From NCBI GenBank assembly GCA_963691885.1, contig OY829843.1, positions 3,844,001 through 3,908,000 on the forward strand: a stretch of 64,000 nt of DNA. Direction: 5' to 3'. Numbering within the stretch: position 1 is the first letter of the stretch; the number at the start of each line of letters is the position of its first letter. Shown here in pieces: positions 27,447 through 34,799 of this stretch. The notes under the pieces are model-generated. The model did no database searches. It saw only the letters and a program-made list of their open reading frames with translations, and was not told the DNA's origin. A program made the position numbers and the translations under genes. The stretch is from G963691885 sp963691885. GTDB taxonomy: Bacteria; Pseudomonadota; Alphaproteobacteria; UBA8366; Aestuariispiraceae.

Positions 27447-28258
27447 CCGAGAGCTTTGATGCAAACTGGCTGGGCTTGCGAGAGGGGGCGGATCGGCGTG
27501 CCCGTTCTAGGGCGTGTTTGGGGCATATCCAACACTATCGATCCGGTTTCGGGCAATTCAGGGTGACGGACCTTGGTTCCGGGGCAGGATCCGCGCTGCA
27601 TTTTCTGGCCCCAAACCTTGGTGAAGAAAAAGATCAGCTCTGGCGGCTGGTTGATGCGGACCCTGTTCTTATGGATATTGCGGCCTCCAGGGCGAGAAGG
27701 CATCATCCCGCAATCATAATTGAGACCCATCTCGCCAACCTTGCAGACGGTGACCTTGCCGAGATGATCGGGAATGCGGACCTCGTCAGTGCATCTGCAT
27801 TGTTGGATCTGGTTTCAGAGCAATGGATAACAAGACTGGTTCGGGCGTGCACAGAACGAAATGCCGCGATTTGGTTGACCCTGTCAGTTACCGATCATGA
27901 GATCTGGTTCCCGGCGTTGCCGTCTGACTGGTTGATACGCCGGGCCTTTATGCAGGATCAGCGCCGCGACAAGGGATTTGGGATGTCCCTTGGTGTGGAT
28001 GCGGGGCCTGTCGCGGCCCGCCTGTTTCGAGACGCGGGATATCAGGTTTATACCGCGCCTTCCAACTGGCGATTGGGTGCGCGGGATATAATGCTTCAAA
28101 CGGCGTATCTGGAGGGGGTGGCCAATGCCGCAATCATGGCGCAGCCAACGCTGGGTCACCGGATCGGTAATTGGTTCAACGAAAGACTGAACCTTATTAA
28201 TCAAGGGCGGTCCTCGCTTTTGGTCGGCCATGTGGATTTGGTTGGCATGCCGCCCTGA
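27443..28258 (+). CDS. Class I SAM-dependent methyltransferase
   Basis: 271 residues. Motif I is VTDLGSGAGSALHFL (about 46-60), with an acidic end of strand 2 in LVDADPVLM and later NADLVSASALLDLVSEQW. Otherwise not close to a named family. GTG start overlapping the glycosyltransferase stop; its own stop overlaps the flippase ATG by one base (TGATG). Tight coupling indicates it methylates the product of the preceding enzymes (inference). Confidence 0.8.
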   Translation: MTESFDANWLGLREGADRRARSRACLGHIQHYRSGFGQFRVTDLGSGAGSALHFLAPNLGEEKDQLWRLVDADPVLMDIAASRARRHHPAIIIETHLANLADGDLAEMIGNADLVSASALLDLVSEQWITRLVRACTERNAAIWLTLSVTDHEIWFPALPSDWLIRRAFMQDQRRDKGFGMSLGVDAGPVAARLFRDAGYQVYTAPSNWRLGARDIMLQTAYLEGVANAAIMAQPTLGHRIGNWFNERLNLINQGRSSLLVGHVDLVGMPP

Positions 28259-29124
28259 TGTCGGAGCTGTTGCGGAATAAAGCGGTGATTGGCGCCCTTA
28301 AGATCGGGCTGGCGGTATTTATTCTTCTTATGGTCTGGCGGCTGGTTGACGAGGACCAGCTGACCGAAAGGCTGGGATCAGTTGATCTTGCGTGGATCCT
28401 GTTGGCCCTGATCATCACCATTCCCCAGACCATCCTGTCGGCACTGCGGTGGCGCTGGGTTGCGGCCATTATTGGCGACGACATCCCGCCCGGTGCGGCC
28501 ATTCGGGAATACTATATCGCAACATTCCTCAATCAGGTTCTTCCCGGCGGAATAGGGGGAGAGGTCGTGCGGGTCGTCAGGCGGGGGCACAGCCTGAAAT
28601 CAGATGATCAACAAAACGGGGGGTATAAGCAGGCGTTCTGGGGTGTCTTTCTGGAGCGGGCGCTCGGGCAAATTGTGATGGTACTGGCCTGTTTGCCAGC
28701 GCTGACACTGATCAGTGAGCCCGCGTTTTACGTCGGATGCGGTCTATTCGTCGTGATCGTGGTTTCTGGTGTTTTCGTTGGAAGGCGGCATATAGCAACC
28801 CCAGGAATTACCGCTCGCCTTGTGATTTCTTCCGTCGCTATTGTGGTGAGCTATATTGTTGTTTTCTGGTGTTGTGTTGCGGCGTTGGGCATTGAACTGG
28901 ATCCGCTATTGGCCCTTATCGTCCTCGCACCCGCCTTGCTCACCATGGCGCTGCCAATCACCCCGGCTGGATGGGGGCTTAGAGAGGCGGCGAGCGCGGC
29001 ACTCTGGGGCTTTGCCGGACTCGGCGTCACAGACGGTGTCGCCGCTTCGATTACATATGGGCTGGTCATACTGATTGCAGCGCTGCCAGGCCTGGTATTG
29101 GTCCTTATGCGCCAGCGTTCCTGA
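28258..29124 (+). CDS. UPF0104 / lysylphosphatidylglycerol synthase TM-domain (flippase-like) protein
   Basis: 288 residues with about eight TM helices. The family signatures are LALIITIPQTILSALRWRW, TFLNQVLPGGIGGEVVRV and the late LPITPAGWGLREAA. This is the membrane half of MprF and of the AglD/UPF0104 group, linked with moving or handling polar lipids across the membrane. It has no aminoacyl-transferase domain. Last gene of the operon; ends six bases before the convergent sulfatase-like gene. Confidence 0.85.
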   Translation: MSELLRNKAVIGALKIGLAVFILLMVWRLVDEDQLTERLGSVDLAWILLALIITIPQTILSALRWRWVAAIIGDDIPPGAAIREYYIATFLNQVLPGGIGGEVVRVVRRGHSLKSDDQQNGGYKQAFWGVFLERALGQIVMVLACLPALTLISEPAFYVGCGLFVVIVVSGVFVGRRHIATPGITARLVISSVAIVVSYIVVFWCCVAALGIELDPLLALIVLAPALLTMALPITPAGWGLREAASAALWGFAGLGVTDGVAASITYGLVILIAALPGLVLVLMRQRS

Positions 29125-29129
29125 TCCTA

Positions 29130-30857
29130 TTATTCCTGGCTTTTGAACGGGGGCCCGCATTGGTCGGCTGCGTCGCCAAAATGCGTGATAAGCCTGTGCA
29201 GGAAGATGTCCATACCGTACAGACCCTCGTTCCGCTCCGGCATCATGCCGGATACAAAGCCGTCCGCTTTAAAGCAGCGCAACAAGTGGTCTTGACCCGT
29301 GATGACATGGATTGGTGCCGCCCGTCCGCCCAGATTGCCGCTCACAATCGACCAGGGCTGATGATCGCCCATAAGGATAACTAGGTCCTCGGGTTGGGCA
29401 TGGCGCGCGACAAAGTCAAAAGCGCTGCGGATCGAATATTCTGCGCTTTTGATGTAACCCTCTGTCGGGTCCGCCCAATCCTTGATGTCAAAGCTTCCGG
29501 CGGCTTCTGCCGCCTCTTCCCAGATCGGTCCTGTCAAAACTTTGTCTCGGGCTTCGATAAAGGGGGGGATCGGTCGAAATGGATAGTGACTTGTGATCAG
29601 CGCGACCTGTGCCAGAAACGGCTGCCTGCCCGTCTCTGCAACAAGCGAGGGAAGCTTCTCCAGCGTGTACTGATCTGGAATGGCGAAGAAACCGAAATGA
29701 ATACCCTCGTATCCCAGATCAGCGGCGGCATAGACATCGTCAAAGCGTAGCAAGTCGCCTTCAGGCCAGTAGCCGCGTATTCCGGGCATGACCAAATGGG
29801 TATGATGCCCGGTTCTGGACAGGATCGTCTGCAACGTGTCCATGTCGGATCCGATAAAGGCGCGGTAGCGCAGGTTGTTGTCGATCCATTCCCCGGACCC
29901 GACCGAGAGATGGGCAAGCCAGCTTAATCCCCCGTAAGTGGACGAGATCAATTGGGCTGATGCCGCCTTTAGGCCGCGTGCTCCGAACCTGGATCCGTAT
30001 TCCTTATACAGGCCCTCAACCACGGCGCGGTGATGGTCGCGCTCCAGCAGGCTGGCCCCATAGGATTCGATAAAGATGAGATAGATGTTTGTGTCGCTTA
30101 GGCCGGGCAGGGTGGTTCTGCCATCGACGATCATGCCTCTGTCGCTTTTCATTTCGTCGATGGCTGCCTGACCACCATCAATCCAGAGCGAGGCCAGTTC
30201 AAGGTGGTCGAGCGTCTCTTCAATGGATCGGGCGGAAAAGACGACCGGTGTCTCACCCCAGGGTCGCAGGCCATCATCGATCCCGATCACACTCACTATC
30301 AAGGCAGGCACAACGAGAAATCGACGGACGGCCAGAGACATGCTCTGTAATGGTGCTATCGCGGTTTGGGCGGTTCTGAGGACGGTTAGGTAGGCAAGGA
30401 GGCCCAATGCACTAAATACGGCGAGAAAGACGATCACGATTGCTGAAACGAGAGGCCAGCCCATAGAGGTCGCCAGCAAGTCCAGAACGTTTGGTATTTG
30501 TGAGGCATCAAAGACGAGGTCGATGGCCCTACCGTAGATCGAACGGGTCAGGATATCGATCAGATGGACAATAACCGCAAACACCAGCGCCGCCCCCGCG
30601 ATACGCGACATGATGCGCCCCGTCGACTGTGAAAGCGAACCGGTGAGCAGAAGTGTCACCAAAATGATGAGTTCAACCGGAAAGAGGACGTCAAACTGCC
30701 ATGCCTGGGCATAGATGTTAAAGCTGGTGTTAAAGAAAATCAGAAGCGCGAAGCAGCCAACAACAGCGAAGGGGAGGCCGCGTGTTGAACCCTGCGATGC
30801 GGTGTCCCGCCCGGCATCGGGCAAGCGTTCCTGCGCGTTTAAAGACAAAATAAGCAA
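29130..30857 (-). CDS. LtaS/OpgB-like membrane phosphoglycerol-transferase or sulfatase-superfamily protein
   Basis: 575 residues: about five N-terminal TM helices (to about residue 200) and a periplasmic alkaline-phosphatase-superfamily domain. The metal and nucleophile motifs of lipoteichoic-acid-synthase-type enzymes are all there: IFIESYG with the ligand Glu (about 263), STYGGLSWLAH with the Thr nucleophile (about 304), and LMGDHQPW with the Asp-His pair (about 497). Such enzymes move phosphoglycerol or phosphoethanolamine from lipids to a glycan or polymer outside the inner membrane. Start uncertain: TTG at 30857 with no good ribosome site and no nearby ATG. Convergent with the flippase-like gene. 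Confidence 0.82.
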   Translation of the reverse strand: MLILSLNAQERLPDAGRDTASQGSTRGLPFAVVGCFALLIFFNTSFNIYAQAWQFDVLFPVELIILVTLLLTGSLSQSTGRIMSRIAGAALVFAVIVHLIDILTRSIYGRAIDLVFDASQIPNVLDLLATSMGWPLVSAIVIVFLAVFSALGLLAYLTVLRTAQTAIAPLQSMSLAVRRFLVVPALIVSVIGIDDGLRPWGETPVVFSARSIEETLDHLELASLWIDGGQAAIDEMKSDRGMIVDGRTTLPGLSDTNIYLIFIESYGASLLERDHHRAVVEGLYKEYGSRFGARGLKAASAQLISSTYGGLSWLAHLSVGSGEWIDNNLRYRAFIGSDMDTLQTILSRTGHHTHLVMPGIRGYWPEGDLLRFDDVYAAADLGYEGIHFGFFAIPDQYTLEKLPSLVAETGRQPFLAQVALITSHYPFRPIPPFIEARDKVLTGPIWEEAAEAAGSFDIKDWADPTEGYIKSAEYSIRSAFDFVARHAQPEDLVILMGDHQPWSIVSGNLGGRAAPIHVITGQDHLLRCFKADGFVSGMMPERNEGLYGMDIFLHRLITHFGDAADQCGPPFKSQE

Positions 30858-30955
30858 TCCAAATCGACAAATCCCGTGTTACCGGGGAAGTTACGTCAAT
30901 TGTCGGTTCGGACAAGACAGTTCAAGGGAAATTGACCCTCTTGCCTGTTTGAAAC

Positions 30956-31375
30956 CTAGGAGGCGAGCCGTTCAACCTCGTTAGCTGCTTCCTGATGACG
31001 CGTCAGAGTGGTTACCCAACGGTCTTCAGCCACGTAATTCGGGAAGTCATCCCAATAGCCGTCAAAATCGCCAACTTGGCTGGACACGAAACGGCGGTTC
31101 TTTACCTGAAGCAGGATTTTTCGGGCCCGAAACGTGTCGCCTTTGCGAAAGGCAAAATACCACACGCCAATGCCGTCGAAATTCAGGCTGACAGGTGGGG
31201 GATGGTCCGTTTCAGAGTCTCGGTTCACACAATAGAAATCGATTGGATCATCGTTTTTGGCGAGTGGATCGTACAAAGCAAATACGCAGATATCCGCCTG
31301 TTTCCGCAAACGGACCAGCTCTTCAACGATCAGGTCCTCCATGACCCGTTTCAATTCCCTAGCATCGGTTTTCAC
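30956..31375 (-). CDS. Hypothetical cytoplasmic protein (139 aa)
   Basis: I do not recognise this protein. The GTG at 31375 is chosen because AAGAGGAGAG lies just upstream; an ORF start at 31438 has no such site. It is mixed alpha/beta, with an N-terminal Arg/Glu-rich helix (ARELKRVMEDLIVEELVRLRK), no signal peptide and no TM helix, and aromatic-rich strands later (GVWYFAFRKGD, DFDGYWDDFPNYV). Ends about 100 bp from the LtaS-like gene and is divergent from the FAM173-like methyltransferase. Confidence 0.65.
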   Translation of the reverse strand: MKTDARELKRVMEDLIVEELVRLRKQADICVFALYDPLAKNDDPIDFYCVNRDSETDHPPPVSLNFDGIGVWYFAFRKGDTFRARKILLQVKNRRFVSSQVGDFDGYWDDFPNYVAEDRWVTTLTRHQEAANEVERLAS

Positions 31376-31535
31376 AAGCTCTCTCCTCTTGATTGGGGCC
31401 AGAGTATGATGAGTCTTGAATGCTGCAAATAAAAACACGCCTTTCTCTTTAAGGTTTTTCAGTTTTTACTTGTATTAGTCTTCATAAGTTACGAGCGTGA
31501 AGTACTGTGGAAGACTAGGAACGGTAATTTGCAAC

Positions 31536-32105
31536 ATGCACTTTGACCCTGAATTGATGGTTTTTGCAGTTGTGCTGATGCTCTTTGCGGCGGCAGCTGT
31601 TTCCGTCGTTTGGACAACACTACGGACGGGTTCCCCACCCATGCCGTCCAGCGCATCGGTCCGTCGCGCCATTGTTGCGGCAATTCAAACTGAGACGGAG
31701 GGCGGTGGTGCAGAGATCCTGGACATCGGAAGCGGTTGGGGCGGTCTGGCAAGGCGCTTGGCGATTGCCTTTCCTGGAGCCCGGGTAATCGGGCTGGAAC
31801 TGGCTTTGCTTCCGCATTTCATCGCTCAAATAGCCTCGAAGATTATCGGTCCCTCGAATCTGAGTTTTAGACGTGGCGACGCCCGGTCTGCCGAATTGCG
31901 GAATGTTGACGTTGTCACGCTGTATCTCTCCGGTCCCACATTGTTATCGATCTGGCCTGAAGTGGAAAACGTTTTGACGCCGGGAACCTTAGTTGTCAGC
32001 GCCGCCTTCGCGCTACCCGGGCGAGATGCGCTGCGCATCGAAACTGCCGGGGACTGGTTATCGACGCCGATCTATATCTATCGAGTTGGCGGTTTACGTT
32101 TATAA
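31536..32105 (+). CDS. Membrane-anchored FAM173-like methyltransferase
   Basis: 189 residues. One N-terminal TM helix (LMVFAVVLMLFAAAAVSVVW), then a compact SAM domain: ILDIGSGWGGLARRL, ARVIGLELALLP, FRRGDARS, VVTLYLSG and PGTLVVSAAFALPG. The TM-plus-small-methyltransferase layout and the YLS/PGTLxxS pattern recall FAM173 proteins, whose eukaryotic members methylate lysines in mitochondrial ATP synthase subunit c or the ADP/ATP carrier. The assignment is by layout and motifs only. A second copy with the same layout is at 50445-51254. The GTG at 31497 would add 13 residues. Confidence 0.7.
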   Translation: MHFDPELMVFAVVLMLFAAAAVSVVWTTLRTGSPPMPSSASVRRAIVAAIQTETEGGGAEILDIGSGWGGLARRLAIAFPGARVIGLELALLPHFIAQIASKIIGPSNLSFRRGDARSAELRNVDVVTLYLSGPTLLSIWPEVENVLTPGTLVVSAAFALPGRDALRIETAGDWLSTPIYIYRVGGLRL

Positions 32106-32167
32106 AGAAATACTTAATCATTAAGTCGCCCGGCACTGGTCGGACGTAACTGAAACCGGATTGAGCC

Positions 32168-33445
32168 ATGGCAACGCGCTATAAGTCGTTTGAGGAAAGA
32201 GGGGTCTATGTCGGCTTCAATACGCGCCGTGTGGAACTCTGCCGCGTCCGTAAGCCCAAGGCCGAGATGGATGATTTTGAGGCGCTGATCCCGAACTGGA
32301 CCGGGCGTGAAGGCAATATGAGCAATGATCTGATCATGTCGCTCATGGATGTGCCAAACTGGTGTTCGCTGTCAGCTCGGGATGATCATCTCCACGGTAT
32401 GATCGAGGCGCGCCGAACCCGTTCCGGCGGGCATATGGACCCGATCATGATGCGGGAAATTCGTCTGCAGACCGATGTTGAGTTTGGGGACCCGTCAGAC
32501 AAGAAATTGGCGGAATATGAGTTGGCGATCTCGGCGACAGATGCACAAAGTGCGTTTCTGGAAATTTTGGCGATGTTCGGCCGAAACTATGCTGACATCG
32601 TCGGCATTGCTGAGATGAAGCAGGTAAGCCGCCCTGTTCTTTTAAAACTGGCTGAGGAATCAACAGATTCCCTGCACCGTCTGGTCCGAGTTCTTGCACG
32701 CGCTGTAGCGGGGCAGGTGGGCATGACGCGCGAATTGCTGCAGGAACGCCTTGACGTATTGAGCACGTTCGCAGCGCCAATCTGCTCTCTGGTCACGGAA
32801 GACGAAACTCGGGAAGTCGGCTTTCTCAGTCGACAGCAGGGTATGCTTGAAGTTCTGCAATACGAAGTGGTTGAATACTCCAAAACCCGCAGCATGGAAA
32901 TCCAGGAACTTGCGGATGTTATTGATATTAATGTTGTTTCCTTCATCGAATACGCAAGGGCACGGGCGATGGCGATCCAGGCGGCGCTTTTAAATGAGTC
33001 GCACTATGTGAATGACACCGCCTATCAGTCTTTGCTCGACATGATTGCAGAAGAGCGCATCAAGATATCCTACGCGCTGGATGGCTGGGCCACCTTGGCG
33101 GCCCGCTGGATGGAAGTGGCCAATGATCCTGATGACGCCAAGGATCAAGTCGTCGGCTTCATCCTGAAAGAGATGCCCAGCACCACCAGTAACGTTGAAG
33201 AAGACGTCATGGAGCGGGTGAACGGCACTGGCAACGTCATGTCGCTGCGATCCAAGCTGGTCAAAGAGATGCATTCCTGGATGGATGACAGTCTTGATGC
33301 CACGCTTTATGCCCGGGTACAGAAATCAAAGGAAGAGGCGCGTCAGATGCGTAAACAGTCTGGAACGCGCACAAAGCCCAATGCGGTGATCAGCGATGTT
33401 GTCAAATCGGCGATTGCCTATAAGGGTGACGCTGCATCGTCTTAA
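32168..33445 (+). CDS. Conserved-looking protein of unknown function (425 aa)
   Basis: I do not recognise the family. The protein is soluble and mostly helical with no signal peptide. The N-terminus (RGVYVGFNTRRVELCRVRKPKAEMDDFEALIPNW) may be a small beta domain; the rest is a chain of amphipathic helices with Glu/Leu heptads and an Arg/Lys tail. It contains several Met-rich helices (IMMREIRL, MAIQAALL). It begins 62 bp after the methyltransferase gene on the same strand and precedes a GNAT gene by 24 bp. Length and codon use look like a genuine core gene. Confidence 0.8.
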   Translation: MATRYKSFEERGVYVGFNTRRVELCRVRKPKAEMDDFEALIPNWTGREGNMSNDLIMSLMDVPNWCSLSARDDHLHGMIEARRTRSGGHMDPIMMREIRLQTDVEFGDPSDKKLAEYELAISATDAQSAFLEILAMFGRNYADIVGIAEMKQVSRPVLLKLAEESTDSLHRLVRVLARAVAGQVGMTRELLQERLDVLSTFAAPICSLVTEDETREVGFLSRQQGMLEVLQYEVVEYSKTRSMEIQELADVIDINVVSFIEYARARAMAIQAALLNESHYVNDTAYQSLLDMIAEERIKISYALDGWATLAARWMEVANDPDDAKDQVVGFILKEMPSTTSNVEEDVMERVNGTGNVMSLRSKLVKEMHSWMDDSLDATLYARVQKSKEEARQMRKQSGTRTKPNAVISDVVKSAIAYKGDAASS

Positions 33446-33469
33446 AATTGCGGATTGATCGGGTACCCA

Positions 33470-33937
33470 ATGACCTCAAATAGCGAAATCAGATTGGCCG
33501 GAACACGGGATCTGGCCGGAATATCAGCCGTTATCGAGGCGACAGAATTGTTTCCGACCGACCTGTTGGCGGAGATGATCGATGGATACCTGACAGGCGA
33601 GACAGATGATATCTGGTATGTCTCAGAGACCGAGGGTGCGATTACGGCGTTTGGATTCTGCGAACCCGAGCGCATGACCGAAGGCACATGGAACCTTCTG
33701 GCCCTGGGCGTCATGCCATCGCATCAGGGAACCGGGATCGGTGGGGCCATGATGGGGTATATCGAGGACATGCTGCGTAAAGACGGGCAGCGGGTTCTCT
33801 TGGTTGAAACCATGGGTATCCCTGAATTTGAACCTGTTCAGCGGTTCTATCTGAAATGCGGATACACGGAAGAGGCTCGCATTCGGGAATTCTATGAGGC
33901 CGGTGCGGACAAGATTGTATATTGGAAGCATCTCTAG
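33470..33937 (+). CDS. GNAT N-acetyltransferase
   Basis: 155 residues. GNAT motif A is clear in LALGVMPSHQGTGIGGAMMGYIEDML (the Q-G-T-G-I-G pyrophosphate loop), and motif B in FEPVQRFYLKCGYTEEARIREFY. Acceptor unknown. ATG 33470 is preferred over a TTG five codons upstream. Same strand as the unknown 425-residue gene and recO. Confidence 0.85.
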   Translation: MTSNSEIRLAGTRDLAGISAVIEATELFPTDLLAEMIDGYLTGETDDIWYVSETEGAITAFGFCEPERMTEGTWNLLALGVMPSHQGTGIGGAMMGYIEDMLRKDGQRVLLVETMGIPEFEPVQRFYLKCGYTEEARIREFYEAGADKIVYWKHL

Positions 33938-33988
33938 GTCGGAAAGCCGTTGCTGCGGTTTCCTTTCAAACTCTGGTAAGCTTTGGCC

Positions 33989-34714
33989 ATGGATTGGCAG
34001 GATACAGGTATTGTTTTGAGTGTACGGCGACACGGCGAATCATCGGCCATCGTGTCCCTTCTGACCCGTGAAAATGGGCGTCATGCTGGAATGGTACAGG
34101 GCGCAAAATCAGCCGCAAATCGTGGTGTGTTGCAGCAGGGCAATCTGGTGCAGGCCCATTGGCGCGCCCGGTTGGCCGATCATCTGGGCACGTTCAAACT
34201 AGAACCCTTGGCCGCCCGTGCGGCACCCTTACTGACGCATCCGGGAAAGCTAGCCGCGCTGACCTCTGCCTGTGCGATTTGCGAACTCGCCCTGCCGGAG
34301 AGGGAAAACGCGACAGATATGTTCGATTTGCTGGCCGATTTGACAGCGGGCCTGGTTCAGGATGACTGGGCGGTCCTGTATGCCCATTGGGAGTTGGCCG
34401 TCCTCACTGTGATGGCCTTTAGACTGGATCTCAGTCATTGTGCGGCAACGGGTGTTACAGAGGATCTTGTGTATGTCTCACCCAGAACCGGGCGGGCTGT
34501 GTCCAGCGCTGCAGGCCAACCCTATCATGATCGGCTGTTTCCCCTGCCGGCATTCTTGAGAGAATCGGGCGCACCCAGGGACAATGCAGAACTGATCGCC
34601 GCCCTGCGCCTGACGGGCCATTTTCTGGGCCAGCATGTGATTGATCCCACCCGACACCGATTGCCCGACCCGCGAGAGCGGTTGGTCACTTATCTGGAAG
34701 CAGAAAATAACTAA
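33989..34714 (+). CDS. recO: DNA repair protein RecO
   Basis: 241 residues, the family length. N-terminal OB fold with DTGIVLSVRRHGESSAIVSLLTRENGRHAGMVQGA, then WRARLADHLGTFKLE and the helical C-terminal domain ending RLTGHFLGQHVIDPTRHRLPDPRERL, all classic RecO. RecO loads RecA on SSB-coated gaps with RecR in the cytoplasm. A TTG two codons upstream of the ATG is possible. It precedes parC, a common alphaproteobacterial order. Confidence 0.95.
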   Translation: MDWQDTGIVLSVRRHGESSAIVSLLTRENGRHAGMVQGAKSAANRGVLQQGNLVQAHWRARLADHLGTFKLEPLAARAAPLLTHPGKLAALTSACAICELALPERENATDMFDLLADLTAGLVQDDWAVLYAHWELAVLTVMAFRLDLSHCAATGVTEDLVYVSPRTGRAVSSAAGQPYHDRLFPLPAFLRESGAPRDNAELIAALRLTGHFLGQHVIDPTRHRLPDPRERLVTYLEAENN

Positions 34715-34799
34715 AAACGTCCGCCTGTCCTCCTTTGGCTGCCCATAGTCCTTGTGCTTGCGGTGACGCTGGCTACAGTATCTAGCGTGGAGGTGCCCT

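Noticed and set aside
30730..30915. A minus-strand frame overlapping the start of the LtaS-like gene, possibly a frameshifted N-terminus
   Set aside because: The TM pattern of the LtaS-like protein is complete without it, and the extra frame has Arg/Cys-rich, unlikely sequence.
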